NCBI GenBank assembly: GCA_024305405.1
Contig: JAKNDB010000109.1
Coordinates: 1,488,001 to 1,552,000 of the forward strand
From: Dirofilaria immitis
Taxonomy: Eukaryota; Nematoda; Chromadorea; Rhabditida; Onchocercidae
Direction of reading: 5' to 3'
DNA: 64,000 nucleotides
Both the position numbers and the translations under genes were made by a program. Under the pieces are notes generated by a model that was not told the origin of the DNA, made no database searches, and saw only the letters and a list, made by a program, of their open reading frames with translations. Shown here in pieces: positions 26,419 through 40,903 of this stretch. Each line of letters begins with the position of its first letter. Position 1 is the first letter of the stretch.

Positions 26419-29400
26419 TTAGGATGAAAATAAATTTTTTATCATGATTTGTCGTCTTATAGCACTTGATGATCCCGCGTTGTAACAGAATGTAATTCCT
26501 GATCCAAATTTGCTGGATTTAATCACTTCTTCCTTCATATTCGCTGAAGAATTATCAACGATTCCATTAGCTAAAGCATCCATATTTCGCAGCTTTTCCA
26601 ATTCAATCTAAACAACAAAAATACAATGAAACAATCAAAGACGTAAAAATTTCAAGTATATTTAGGCACAATGGTTACAGATCAATTGATTATCACCATT
26701 TCTGCATTGCATATAACAATCAAATTAACAAATCATTCAGCAAAAACAATCTAATCAATTCAAACCTCATGTGCTATTAACTGTCTTGCAGCATTGGATA
26801 ATGTTTTCGAGAATCGGTTACTTTGGCATGCATCGTCATTAGCAAACATAACCAACTGGTCAATGGCACTGAAAAGAAAAAAGAATATCACTTGATTCAA
26901 TGCAATATATTCGATAAAAACTCATTGAAACTTACGGTTTAAAAACAAAACTGACGGCTCCCTCCTGTGAAATAGAAGTAAAGGTGAGAGAATATGCGCG
27001 CATGATACTCACAATTGAATGCAAAAGGGCAAGTTCTCGAATACTGTATAGCTGGGTGTTCATCTGCAACAAAAAACACTTAGAAGTACTTAGGTTATTA
27101 GTTAGGAAATTATCTACGCCATGACTAACTATTCGCTACTTGCACTCATATCGTAAACATCAATCAATTGAGAAAAAGAGTCCGGTAAAATATTCCGAAA
27201 AGTTTGAAAATATGAAAAGGCTTTAGAGACTAACGGGCTTGAAATCTGGTTGCACAATAGAGATGAGATAAGGCAAAATTTCGAGTGCAACTACTGATAG
27301 TGACAGATTTTTCTGTGTTGCTCCAGCTCGCACGCTTTCTACTATTTCAACAGACTGCTCATAACGCTGTACTGTATTCTGAAATATATTTCAACTTGAA
27401 AAATAACAGACAAAGTTCATTTGTTTCAACAATCAAATATATGTCACAGTCACAAAGAAATGCTAAATAAATGAAATTATCATGAAAAGAACGAATTACG
27501 AGATATTCTGTTGGAAAGCTGAGATGTGTTCGACCTCTGCAGCATAAAGTATATGTATGCTGACGCATACAACGGATAAATATTTCAACAAATTATAGTC
27601 CTGAACACTATTCATGGATGTAACTATTCGATCATAATAACATAACTGGCGGATCGCCATAGTAGCCTGAATATGGAATCGTATTTTTAACCATGACTGA
27701 GAAAAAGACCAAAAATTATGACATTATCAATCAAAGAGAATTTCACATAAAATCAAAGTTTCAAGATAACAATTGAAGTTCGGATATTTATTCTACATAA
27801 CAGAAATGTCTCTTAAACTAATTTTCAGCCAAGCAGCAAACGTATACGATCGATCGTTTTCCCAAATATAGTAAAATTTGCTCGTTCGGTTACGAGCAAA
27901 AAAAAAAGTATCATTCAGAGCTAGCGATCATTCTTTACAGCATATTTTCATCCAGTAGGTCAAAATTCGAGTAAAGATTCTATTTTGGTTTATTCATAGA
28001 GAAATTAAACTAAGAATGGACATATATCTTGAACTAATAATGGGCGATGCATTCTTAATTTTATTAAAAATTCCATGAATTATCTCGTCACGATTTAGCA
28101 TCATTCAATCGTTATAGCATGAAGAAGTGTCTCTAAGTTAAGAAAACGACATTTACTAGTAAAAAAGTTTATGAAATAATTTACATGTGTGAGCACACTC
28201 GCACTTTTGCTATTCAAATAGTTGGTGAAAAGTCCCATATAGAAACGATCAGTTTCGCTTCCATGTAGCTCCGAAATAAGTGTAACTTGCTTAACACGTG
28301 AAGCTATAGTCTGAACGCGACCATTTGCATCCAGATGTCGAGAAATTTCGAAGACTGAAGCCCACGAATCGAACAATGACTTGTTGCCAAACTGTTTCTC
28401 ACGCTCGCAAAACTATAAGCGCCTTCATTTGAACGAAACTGATTATCAATAAATTCATTATGATCAGAAGAGTTGAAAAAGGATCAAACATTTTTGATTT
28501 CCTATGTCTAAGATGCAATCAAAAAAGACGGAAGAAACATACCTTAAGGACAGCTTTTCGATCGATTTTAGAACAATTTTGAGAAGCAATAAACTGCAAG
28601 TTGTTGATTGAAGAACGAAGATCGCATGAGCATGCATCAACAATTTCCAACAATGCGCTTAATTCAACTTTCAAATGTTCTAATTTCGATATCTAGAAAA
28701 GAAGGGTTTGCGATTTTGTTAAATACAACAATAACATGAATGCATTTATTAGTTTTAATGAATAGCGGCCCTTTTTCAATTTAGTTTGATTTCCATTCAT
28801 TATTTATTAATTTCTATTCACAGAATTCTATCATTTTGAAATTTTTTAGATGCTCTATTCAGTATAAAAAATATCACAATATAGCTAAACGCAAAATAAA
28901 ATTTGGCATCTGCATGAAATCACTACATTTCATAAAGGCAATGACTCGCGAACTAGTGTGCGATTATGAGACCACATAGAGAACACAACTCCGCTAGCGA
29001 AAACACCACTGTTGTCGCAATCACGATTAATCTAGATCTAAATCTGCCATTAGGATGCAAAATTTAATCTATTCAATTCAGCAAGAGCAAAGAAAAATGA
29101 GTGCCTCTTCAAGTCTTCTGATCAAATGTTTTTCGTCAGTTCTCGACAACTGTAACACGAGAGCGATTAATCGCAATTCGCGTAGAGAGGGACTGTACCT
29201 GCAATAAAAATCTTAATAGTTCTACATTAAAAATATTAGAAAGGTACCAAGTTTCATTTGGATTATCAAAAAGACTATGATTTTTTCGTATGGAGAATAA
29301 ACACTAACAAATTGTTGCATATGCATATTACTGGTCGTCGCAGTGAATGTCTTCCAGTTGCAGCTACAGCTTTACACAAGTAATGAATGGACTGCGTTGG

Positions 29401-31655
29401 TGCGCCATCAATTTCATCCAAAATGAGACAGTTTGGTTTGGAAATCTGCAAAAATCTTTTTAGGAGGAAATAAATCAATTATAATCTAATATACATCTTA
29501 AACAAAGAAAAATTGATCCTCACAGCATCCAAAGTCCTTGTAGTTCGTAATGAATCTTCAAAGCACTTTTCAAAATCTACGGTATTTCGCTCATCACTGA
29601 AAAGAAAGGATAGGTGGAAACACCAAAAACTGTCTTGGAAAAGTGATAACGAAGAAATCACATTAAACAATCTTGAAGAACCTCAATAACCAAGTTAAGA
29701 GCTAAAAAAATTTCGCTGTCAATCAAGAAAATAAGCATAGGCAAAGAACGATTATGCGACAATTATTCACCAAAATTAGGTAAATTTACCTAGCATTTAA
29801 ATTCATTACTCGATATCCAGCATGTTGGGCCACCAAAGTTGCTAGTGTAGTTTTACCAGTGCCAGCAGGTCCAGCTAGAAGCACTACCTAAACATATTTT
29901 TTCGAATCCTTCCAAATGTTCGCGCCCAGATGAAAAATTAATGGACACGATATACCATGTTTTCGGCAAAAAAAAAGAAAAAACTGGATACATACTTTAT
30001 GTGACGGTCGTCTTGGTTTTTCATTGTTCAAAACTAGTTGCTGCTGATTTGAAATACCTTTTAGGACATCCGGAACAGTCCTCTGAAAGACACATTCGTC
30101 CCAAAGTTTTAACCAATGTAGCAACAAACGATTCACAGTCTGAAATTGCTTCATGTTCATAAAATCCACTAAAATATGTACTAACATAATCTGTTAGAAG
30201 TTTTACCAATAGCCTCGATGTAAACTAGGACTACCATAACAAAGGAAAATAAAAAACCTCGTCACTAATGAGATCAGCATAAGTGTGTGGCGCATATTTC
30301 TCAACCCATAACTTATTTTGAATGAACGCAGACTCTTCTTCTTCTATATCTTCGGGAACAATATCAGGACCCTCAAAAATAATCCCAGAATTTAAAACTT
30401 TTTCGGTGAAACCAAACTTCAAAGTATCACTTCGTAGTTTATCACTGTTATGATTATCAACCGATTGTTCAGCACTCCTTAACGTTATGTAGAATCTGCA
30501 AATAATTCCCCTCATAAAATGAAACTGCTCAAATATACTGAATTAGCCTTCTTAAACTATGATTCAGGATTCTAACATTCAACAGGTTATTCAACAACAG
30601 CTTCCCATAGAAATATTGATTTCAAAAATCTCCATTCCATGTATATGAAGATTTTCATTTTAATTAATAATTCTAACCTTTGCAAGACCGTTGGAGCTGT
30701 AAAACCGATCCATGGCGTATCACCACATGGTGGATATAACAACACTTCACTTCTTCTCGATTTTACTGATGTACTTTGTCCAATCTCTTCTTCATCTGTT
30801 TGTAAATCTATTAAGCGACGTTTTCTACGAGCCTATAAATGGTTACAGAGGTCTTATACAGGACAGGTTAATACATTTTGAAACCACGCATGATGAAACT
30901 CGATTTAGAAACATCTGTCATCATCATGTACTAAGATAAGCCATTATATGCTTACTCGAAAGCAAATGAAAGATGGAAAACAAAAAATTCAAAAATAATT
31001 CGACCCATCTATACCGTCCTCAAAGCAATCAAAAACTCACCCATAAAATGCGTTGTGCAAGACGTTCGACCACTTCATCGCTACGAATTTTTCGTTGCGT
31101 ATCTTGCTCTTCTTCGCAATTACCGCAGTTTACTCGCATATGCCAATCTATAAATACTTGTAAGTCCATGTTGCATAAATTGAATTTCAAGTTTTGTTTA
31201 GCATAAGAACTGTGTGATCATTATCCTGATGTTTCATCTCGTTACACAATGATAAAACGAAAAGTCATCTACATATAAATGATCATAACAAGGACCATCA
31301 AACATTCCGCTTAACTCACAAGTTTTTTCAGTAATTAAAGCTTTCATATCGGTATAACTGTCATATTAAAACGTGATTAAGACAGACATTAATTACATAC
31401 CAAGTGCGTCACAATCATCAGGTAATAACCGTTCTGGTGGTCTTCGTACAATGTCATTCAAAATATTTATCGCTGAATCACTTTGTAAATTTTGTTCCCT
31501 GCAAAAAAAGAAAAAAAACTTAGACATGAGAATTAAACATTCCATTACATCGATTATGACAGATATCCAAAAAAAAAAACGAACAAAACCAACCCATAAT
31601 TCAGGGCATCATCTGCAAAATCCGCCTCAATCTCGTTATAAACATCTGAATCCAT
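26419..31655 (-). CDS. ctf-18: CTF18, alternative clamp-loader large subunit
   Basis: AAA+ ATPase that forms the alternative RFC complex, loads or unloads PCNA and supports sister-chromatid cohesion. Exons: 31655-31594, 31498-31401, 31147-31041, 30832-30678, 30495-30258, 30139-29996, 29887-29790, 29596-29524, 29445-29309, 29198-29105, 28692-28543, 28412-28185, 27696-27500, 27378-27235, 27063-26936, 26868-26766, 26607-26419. Sum with one added base is 782 codons. Landmarks: LWVEKYAPHTYADLISDE entry box, Walker A GPAGTGKTT, MNLNASDER, Walker B LILDEIDG, RRPVICICNNLYSPSLRELR, CDLRSSINNLQF sensor region, and the C-terminal AIRRQIMIKNLF tail that contacts DCC1/CTF8 in the family. Oddities: exon 10 can end in frame only at GAG before GCACTC, a GC donor; and exon 13 loses one base near 27530-27534 (GTCGAA where GTCCGAA keeps the frame). 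Confidence 0.93.
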
Positions 31656-34554
31656 CAATTTATTCCTGAAATAAATAAACAAAACATAGCCCATTCGTCA
31701 CTCATGACTTGAACAAATACACATCATTCGGGGATTAGCATGTTATCATATTTGTTCTTTCACCAATATGCCATTCACCAAACATGTCAAACCATCAGCA
31801 ATTTTTGGAGTTAAATAACAGGACCAAATCATTTTTGGCAACTCTGACTAATATCTCAACATATTCGTTGAGTGAAGTACCCTTCCAAAGACGAGACATA
31901 TTTTACCTGATCCTTATACTTTTAAATGAATAAGCGGAATAAAATATACAAAAGATAGCACGCTAATTTAACAAGATTAAACATGCAAAACGGCCCGACA
32001 GATTTTTGAAAAATTATCGTTGAATCATGAATTGTGGAAAATAAATCCTCACGATAATTATGTGTAGGAATACTTCTAAAGAAACAAAATATGTAGTTGA
32101 ATATTTCTGAAGGTTTTATGATCGCCAGTGTGATTTGTAAACCAAATTAGTTTGAATGAAAAATTTGTATTTGATAGAAAACTGTTCAACTTTGATAAGA
32201 ACATTATAGAGTTGCAAACTTGAAAAGATGATAAAAATAACATTAGTGATAATAATAATTAGTAGTAATGATAATAAAAATAAATAACAATAATAAGGAT
32301 AGCAAATAATAATACTTCCAAAACTGCATCCTGCACTTAGCATACATAACATCGAGCAAATCATCGCAGAAGAACAACGTATAGCTTCTTTTTCTTAGTC
32401 TCACTTTTTTTTTTTTTTTGCATGTCACATACGACAGAATAAAGACGATGTCTGAAAAAACAAGAAAAAGAACGATGTGCAAAAAAGATCTGATAACAGA
32501 CACAAATAAACAAATAGAATGGATGGTACGAGGAACAATAAACAAAAAAAAGAGAAAGTTGGATCACAGCGCATAACAGTTCAGAAGAAAGCAAAAAGAA
32601 TAAACTGTATCCGCGTTAATAAGTGTCTGACCGGGCGAATGGACATTAATAATTCTACCAAAAATACTGCCCTTATACCAGTTACAGCCACCATGAAGGG
32701 ATATTTTATTTGGATCCTATTAAGCGATTTCATTAAATTCTCCTGAAATCCTAGAAATCTTGCTGGATTTCTTATCTTTTCGACTTTATGTTTCTAAAAA
32801 TCCCAAACCATAAGACAAAAAAGTTTGTGATATCCTCAGGAACAAATCAAACTATTTAACAAAACTCACAAATAGCCAGGAATCAAAATGTTTCCCAGTA
32901 GAACATGGGAGGTGATGAATCAATAGATGGGATACAAAATTAGAGTAGAAGCAAATTAAACATTGTTAAAATAACAAAGCTGTTATTACTGATGAATCAA
33001 TGAATCAACGAATGATGACACCATACGCAATGCCAAATAGTTACAAAAGATATTTAAATCTTAGCCAGTCCAAACACTGAAATTTATTCAATCAACAATA
33101 CGTATAAAAGTTAGCTTGTAGTAGTAGCTGTTAAAAATGTTTTAGCTACATGAGACATCGCAGTTAAGTGAACTACCGCCAACAATACTCTTATCGGAAT
33201 AACCAATCAATTACAGAAAACGCTAAGTAAAACGACTACACTAACAAAGAAAAGTATAAAAGATTGGACAGTACGAATGTTCTAAGATTATGTAAGAAAC
33301 AAATTCAAACTGCCAAATTCAAAATCAAAATATTTTTTTAGAATCACAGAGACATCCTGCAAATTGCTCTTGCGCAAAAATACTAAGATTATACAAAAGA
33401 AATCCAGATACCCTAATTGCAAACAAGACACATTTAAGAAATTACACGACAATCCTGGAAATTGTACTTGTCCAAGCAAACATACTAGGATCAGGATCAC
33501 ATGGGGAAATATATCCTAGAAATCGTCAACGTCGAAAGCACGACGCATCTAAGATGTTCTAAAAACTATTCACTGAAGAAGAACGGATGATAAGAGCTGA
33601 ATAAAAATTAAAAACCAAAAAGTACAAGTAGAATTCTGTAAAAATTTACGGAAAGAATTATTAAAAAACAAACCCTAAAAACAGACGGGAAGAAGTACAA
33701 CCATTATGGCGAATAGATTCCCATTGCAAGAAAATATTAAATGTATTCTGGATATGACATTTAAAATACTTACATCCTTGAACCCTGCGTTTGGAGTGGG
33801 TAGGGTATAACATATATGAGTGACAAGTGTTGCAAAAAATATGAGTTACCATATGGAAAAAAATAATATAACATATAAGGCATACAATGGTGCCCCACAT
33901 CTATAACAACAAATGGGGAAAAAAGTGTTAACTAGCAAAAACTGAAAACAAGGAAAACTAAAAAGGACCTAACAAATTTTGTCGTAAGCTAAAAGCATCA
34001 GATTTTGCTCCTAGCATAAGAATGAATTGTAAAATATAAAAATAATCTTCTAAAAAATTACTTTCGATGAGAAACTTGCGGCAATAAGACAGTTGAGGAT
34101 TGGTGGTGAAAACGAATCAAGTGAGGCACTAATATTAATACAAAAGATCCCGGTTGAAATTGAAATATGAGAAAAATTGAAATATAAAAACAAATAAAAA
34201 TGTGAAGGTGAATAAAGCGCTCACGGAACCTTCCAAGTGAAGAGCCTTTGACTCACATCAACCGTGTATCGAATGAACTGTATAAAGTTCACGTATTTTT
34301 GGAACTATCCTCAAAAAAAAAAAAAAAGAAACAAGAAGCAAGGAATTGATGCCTCCAACTCTGGACAAAATTTAGCTTATTATCGCGATGGAAGATAACT
34401 GAGCAAATGTCTTCTGAGACTTCATAAACAACGAAAAAAATAAAAAAGAAAAAGCAATGTCACGTTAGGGAATCGCATGGATACACTACAGTTATGATTT
34501 GCTTGCTTGACTAATTGATGATCGCAGATTGATGGAGGGAGTTTCCGATAAACA
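31656..34554. other. Intergenic region between G3BP and CTF18
   Basis: 2.9 kb without a supported gene. An acceptor-like TTTATTTCAG lies 12 bases upstream of the CTF18 ATG (AG at 31667-31666), compatible with trans-splicing. A diverged direct duplication is visible around 33350-33420 and 33450-33520, sharing a GACA-TCCTG-AAATTG core. Runs of A or T 10-15 long are common. Confidence 0.45.
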
Positions 34555-37500
34555 CTAGTGCCGACCATGTTCGCTTGACTGTCGATATTCACTACCACCA
34601 CTATAATGTCGTAGTCCGCGAGCTCCTCCTCCACCGCCACGTCCGCCACTAGAGCCATTACGTACACTGAACCCACCACGAGACAAACCTGGAACCATTC
34701 CATTATTTGCCACTCAAATATCAATACTGGGGAAAATGTAGAACAATTTCTTACATAAAACATGTTTCAACATGAGTAATTTTGAGAGCTATAAAACTCT
34801 TCTAACCAATTTACAGAAAAATTAAGATGAACGTAATTAAGAACAACGATTCAGGATCAGTTAAATATGAAACAACATGTAACCTTGCAGTGGAGGGCCT
34901 CTGTGCATAAACGATGTACGAGAGTTCATCTGTCCACCCTTTTGCTCCGAAAGAGTGGCTTCTCCGTCGAATCCAAGTGAATCAATTTTTAGATGTATAA
35001 GTGAAAGTGATCGTTCCTATAAAACTATATTTCGTAGGCTGTATGCATTTCGCGATAAAAATGTTATTCGACTGAATATGTTTCGTTGAAAAAAATTGGA
35101 AAAAACCTCTATTTTTCCACAAAGGCAAAATTTTCAAGATTTTATCTTTCATTCAATCTTCATTAACAAAACATCTCTAGGAGTGCATTTCACGTGTAAA
35201 ATAGTAACTCCCATTGAACTAGGAAAGTTAGCTTAACAAAATTTTAAATAACCTTTCTTGCAGCATTGAATGCATTTCTTGCACCCTCTGGTGTTCTCAT
35301 AACCACAAAAGCAAAAACAGTCCGTTGTGGATCCGTAGAGTCTAGTACACGACGAGGAACGTTTACCGCAGCAACATGTCCGAATTCTAAAGAAAAAAAC
35401 CAACAATGTGAAGAATAAGCCCATGATGTTCTAAAATCCAGCTGAACAAGAGTTATAATAATAAATATAATAATAAATCATAATGCTTACTTTCAAATTC
35501 AGAACGTATGTCTCTTTCAATTGCAGCTGCGCTTTCCGGAATAATATTACGAGTTATGCCGCCAACGTAGAGCCGACAGTTGTCTTCTATAAGGTTTTCA
35601 ACATCTTTATTATGTAAATAAAAACAGTTAACAATCCTCCCTCTGGCACCATGCATGCCGATTACTTACCGAAATTTGCATGAAGATTTGCATTGTTCGC
35701 AATAGACATTGAAGTCTGATTTTGCATTATAGGCAATCGCGCCGGTGGCTGGGTTGTCGCCTGATTCATATTCTGTAGCTGAGCAGCAATATTTGCTGCA
35801 GCAGTCTGATTACCACCGACTAATTTAGCCCAAGTTTTCGGTGTTGGATCAATCGTAACCGAACTGGAATCTTCTGTCTGCAAACGAATTCACTTATATA
35901 GTAGTCAGCCTTCAACTCTGAGTATCCAGCATTGCTATGAACAAAGAAAAAACGCTGGACCGTCACAATCTTAATGCAAGGCTTAAAATCTCGAAATAAG
36001 TTGCGACATGAAATTATGACATTATAAAGTTACTTGTGCCTCTTCAGTGGAACTATCATCTGATTTGCTACTAGCTAAGTCATTTATTTGATGCTTTGCG
36101 TCACGAACAATAGCATTTGCATTCATCGATGGAAGGGGTTCAAGATGCTGCTCTTTTTCAAGCTATCAGATGACTGGTCGATAGTCTCAATTTCTGAAAA
36201 CCTCCAAAATCAATTACATCTCTCAAATGCTACTTTTAACGTTTACATGGTAGCATTCAAAATAGATTGTCTCGTTGAAGAATTTCATAACTTACTGTCT
36301 TCTCAGATGAAATGTTGAGATATCATTAGCAATTTGTGTGCTGTAGTTTGCCATGATGGAAACTGAAGGAATAAGAAATGACAACAAAATTATAAATACT
36401 AACGATTGTGACTTGCAGAGAGAGTTTGAGTATGACCGTTGATTCCACCTGCTCCACCATTTGCTCCAACATTCTCCTCAGTGACAATTTGAGTCTGGAC
36501 ATCTGAAAGTCAGCTGCGTATTAATCATATTTCTACCAACATTAATTAAATTTAACTTGCGCATCCAATGCCGATGGCTACGTCGACGAATTATTTTAGT
36601 GGTGATAACTGATGAAATATGTTATGAAATATTGTCGAAAATAACTCGGAATCCGAGCATCCCTCATGCAGCATATTATTCCTAGATGAAAACGTGACAA
36701 TTAGAGCTTCTGGGAATATGTCGTACGATACAGGTATTGAAATACAAAAGCTGGTTATGAAAAAAGGCTCACATATTACTGCTTTTTTCAAATTTTTCTT
36801 ACATATGTATCGAATTATGATGAGTCATGAGGAGAAAAGTATACGAACCGTTCTTTTGAGGCTGGATGATAGTGTCACCGAACGCTCGATCAAGCCATTG
36901 AAAAACATCATTGTGGACATAATATTTCTTTGGAGTTTGTGGACATAGAATGAAAGTTTGCAAGAAGCGCCTTCCAGGATTATCGCCAGTAGAAAGTTCG
37001 CCACAAACCTTTAAAACTTTTTATTTTGCATCCAAAATTTCGAAATATGAAGAGAAAAATCACTTTTAAATCATGAAATGCTCATTACAAATTTAACATT
37101 AAAAAAACACCCCATCAATAAAATTTCATAACTTACTTGTATGACTAAACCATTATTCATTGTGGCAGTGCCACTGACAGTATAAATCCGGGCTTTACAG
37201 TCAACAAAAGCCAAACGTTCGATCGCTTTCTGTATTTTCTGCAAATTCAAAAAAAATCTATTACCTTCAGTTCCGTATATTCAATGCACAAACAACTATC
37301 CTTCCATTTATAAAGAAGATGGTTTCATATATGATACTTGAGAATTATGAACTATGACCTGCTGTCCCTGAACAGGTTGATCTGTATCATGAGCAAAATA
37401 TGATTCATGGCTATAGAAGCGAAAAACGTCCTGTGGCCTTTCTGAGAGCATCGTATAGTACTGACGAACGAATTCACGTCCAATTTCTGAAAACATAATA

Positions 37501-38072
37501 GTATTAAAAACAGCAAGAAAGATCAAAAATTAGCGTTATTTGATTTTATAATGTATTTTCTCCGCTATGATATCGAATTTCTACAAGTCTTTTTTTTTTT
37601 TGAATGCGAAGGTAATATTAAATGATCTTCCACAGCATATCCTGAAAACCCATTGTGGGTGACAGTAATGACGGCGAGGGAAGTCAGAGAACGGATGATA
37701 CACTTTCTAAATGCTGCAAGCAAACCGAGATAACAATGCAGCATGACGAAGATAAGGTTATTCAAATCATAACTGCTTATAAGCGGAATAATCGGAATCG
37801 AGTAGCGATAGATATCGCAAACTTTTTCTAGGCAAGAAGAGACATTAACAGCTGTCATCCCAGCGTTCAATCCTGCTATCGTTGTATGATTCCAATAAAC
37901 GACTAGAGGCACCATGTCCCAACATAAATGCAGGAATCAGTGCGGCAATATTATGAAATATTTACAAATTCAAACTGGAATTTAATATAAGACCTTTGGG
38001 CGATGGTTGCGGTGTTTTAGCAACTTCATTAGTACGGCCATTCATAATATCACCAACTCCCTCCATCTTCAT
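34555..38072 (-). CDS. gtbp-1: G3BP-family stress-granule RNA-binding protein
   Basis: Ras-GAP SH3-binding protein family: NTF2-like dimerisation domain, acidic/low-complexity linker, RRM and C-terminal RGG tail; nucleates stress granules on untranslated mRNA. Exons: 38072-37994, 37486-37338, 37238-37137, 37008-36849, 36502-36413, 36193-36034, 35877-35670, 35604-35491, 35386-35253, 35016-34884, 34688-34555; with one added base the sum is 488 codons (487 aa; human G3BP1 is 466). NTF2-like part: EI GREFVRQYYTMLSE, FYSHESYF, GRRFLQTFIL and YYVHNDVFQ. RRM: RNP2-like RLYVGGI at about 35570 and a TVFAFVVM RNP1 region at about 35310. RGG/glycine-rich tail: RGGFSVRNG with GGRGGGGGARG (34680-34600). 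The frame in exon 6 breaks at the T-run 36154-36158 (five where six keep SLKKEQHLEPL readable). Confidence 0.93.
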
Positions 38073-40903
38073 ATTGGACGAGAACTGACCACTGCAAACA
38101 CGCGATTCCTGAATGATGTGCTTAACAATCGTTACGTCACAACGCTCTTTTGATCTTAGCACTACGTGATGCAACAAGTATTTATCTAACAAAATGAAAA
38201 AAAAAGAAAGCCTGAATTCCTGAAAATATCAACAATGCTGATAAAATTGAAATATCCAATCATTACACAAGAAAGAGAATACGTTAATGAATCCTAAGGA
38301 ATTTTGAGCGACAGTGCTATCACATAAACAATCTACAACATGGACACGCACGCTATCCCAAAAATCTGATTCTTGTTATACAGACACATCAAACGTATTG
38401 TATTATATAAAAGAAAAAACATTCGCTGTAGTAAGATTTAGCTTTTATTTTATCGACTTTGATTTACGGAATCTATTCCATTTCGAAGCGATTATCTGCT
38501 AATCATAACTGAATGCAGTAATCTACCAAACAATCATAATAAAAATCGCATAATGGAATAATAGAAATATCGCCCAGATTCACTACCTTCGTCAGCTATT
38601 ACACCACTCTGATAACAAGTAATTTAATTTTCCATTTTTCTGTCTTAAATATCATTTCACTTTATAGTTCAACAACAAACAGTATGTCATATATTACTGT
38701 GCATACTCAAACATCGTAGCAAGAGATGATGAAAATAAGTATATGAAGAAGGTACTCGTCTTGATTCAAGGAAAATTAGCCTGCTACACATATCCCATCC
38801 ATTCCTAAATGACACCAGGAACTACAAATTATGGATCAGGAGATCTTTACCAGTATCTGCCGAGTCTTAACAATATAATAAAAATCAATTATGCATTTCA
38901 AAAAAATTAAATAGCTAAACAAATTTAACATGATTGTTATGAGCATCTAACAACGTGCATTTCTGCTCCACCTTCTGATAGGAGCTCAATTACCATTAAT
39001 AGTTCTAGCATTTAAGGACCTGATCACTGCCCAAAGTTAACTTCTGTCAATTCGCAATGATATTATATGAATTATAGCATGACCCCAGCCGTATACTACC
39101 GTCTTTATTAACATCAACTAATTCAGGTCATCAAAACATTCATCCAGAATAAAATCATAGTGATCACTCTCTATTCATTTACACAGCACTCCTGATAATA
39201 TGTCAAGAATCACAGAGCAGAAGCTGACAGAGTAAAATAAGTAGGGGCTATTATATTAATCGACAAAGATAACTTACATCAATTTGCAAAAGTTAACAAA
39301 AGTTTGCTGAATCTGAAACTACTCCTTCATATTTTGAGGAAGCCGATTCATGTAGTACTATATTATCTTACATGAGAAATGAAACCCAACCAAAACAACC
39401 CTTGACCTCACGGTTTATATCGACACCACACCTACCTACGACTCACTTTGAGCAGAGTTTCGAACCACTTAATTGCAAAACGCGGCCCGTCCTAAAATAC
39501 TACAGAGACGATATGTCTGATGAAATCCCTAACAATTAGAGAAGCCCTGGTTGTCAACTGTAATCGACAGTGCAGAGAGCGGCAAGAGAAGTGATGTTTA
39601 TGCCAATATTTTCATGATTATCAAGAGATTTGGCGAGTAAAGTTAAGTTATTGCCATTCAACAAAATTACAGAAGATGATATCTGAAGAGCTATTTTAAG
39701 AGATGGTTGCATTCTCCATTTACTTTCTACAAAATAGAGTCATTCAGGAGTAGAGACAAGACAGGGATGAAGCGGTCATTATTTGTCACGTAAAATTTTT
39801 CTTATTTATTTGACTATATTAAGATCATATTGCTGTTAACTATGCTAACTAGCCATAAGCTGTAAGCTGTAATTTATTACATAAGCTGTAAACAATTCTA
39901 ACGATCGCAATCGAGTCCATAACAATTCAGAAAATCCTGGAGATATGTTGTGATTATTGCGTTTCGAAATGGAGTATTGTTGTGTCTAGTTGTTGGCACA
40001 GTCATACATCAAATGATGCTGAAATATAAACATATGATGTGCACAGTAATTTCACATCTGATTAAAAGAGAATGAAAGAAACAGGGTCCTTCCTTGTTAA
40101 GGCAAGTGGTGCATCGGTTATTTTTAAAAATATTTTTAGAATAATGCAGAATTCTCTTTTAAATCTCTTTATCCTCATTCGCACCTATTATTCCCGAACT
40201 AATCTATCGCATTGCAATCGAGAAAACGTAACCACGTAAGACGTATAGCCCGTATCACAAAACACACTCAAAATTCATTCGGGACTCCGTGGTGGTCGCA
40301 AATTAATCCAAAGCCTATGGTGTCTTTCGTCGCGCGACACCCGCCTCCAGTATAATGATGTTATTATGAATGTTTGCTGGATTTCCATTGACAAAATGCT
40401 GGATTCGATAGCCTGAGCTGAGTTATCGTGTTCCCTCAAATAGCTCCAGTAATCGAGTCCTTTTTATCTGAAAATTCAAAATTTACCACTTATCAAACAT
40501 GAATATTATCAGCGCATGGCTTATTTTGTGAAACTCAGAAGTTAGTACTATTCTTATTATAACAAATTTATATAAATTAATTGGATAAATAGATTGAAAA
40601 GAGTTTCAGATTTTGGGAATTTTCTGTGTGCAAAAAGAAAAATCATTCTTCAATCAGATAATGTGAAGCGAATACTTCCGATTTTGCCGATATTGTTTTC
40701 CTCCTTAACTTTTACCCATTTTAGTCGTATGGATTATTCAGTTAAGGAAACGTTTGCTTCTATTATCAATGTTCTCAGTTACCGCAGTATTTCTTTTTCC
40801 CGTGATAATGCTACTGCAAAAAGTTCGAATATTGTTATGACGTGCAATTGCCTAATATCGTGTTCAGGTACTATAAGATTGTTAACTTAATAAGATTAAA
40901 GAT
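38073..40903. promoter_or_regulatory. Divergent intergenic region between G3BP and SLMAP
   Basis: 2.8 kb separating divergent genes; should hold both promoters. A relatively G/C-rich patch runs from 39460 to 39610, and another from 40240 to 40350. I could not fold either into a tRNA, U-RNA or C/D snoRNA with confidence. An open stretch at 40594-40890 (no ATG, TTG first codon) directly precedes SLMAP but has no family resemblance. Confidence 0.4.

Noticed and set aside
29941..30162. Plus-strand ORF in CTF18
   Set aside because: Antisense of the exon encoding LLLHWLKLWDECVF; the minus strand is clearly the coding one.
32116..32746. Several overlapping ORFs in the CTF18-G3BP gap
   Set aside because: They arise from A/T-rich low-complexity sequence and have no conserved motif or splice support.
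39455..39620. Possible tRNA or small nuclear RNA in a G/C-richer patch (a TTCGAACC-like element is present)
   Set aside because: No matching acceptor, D and anticodon stems could be drawn, and similarity to U6 is only a few bases.
40594..40890. 98-codon open stretch just upstream of SLMAP
   Set aside because: No ATG at the start, no similarity, and the SLMAP FHA domain begins properly at 40904.
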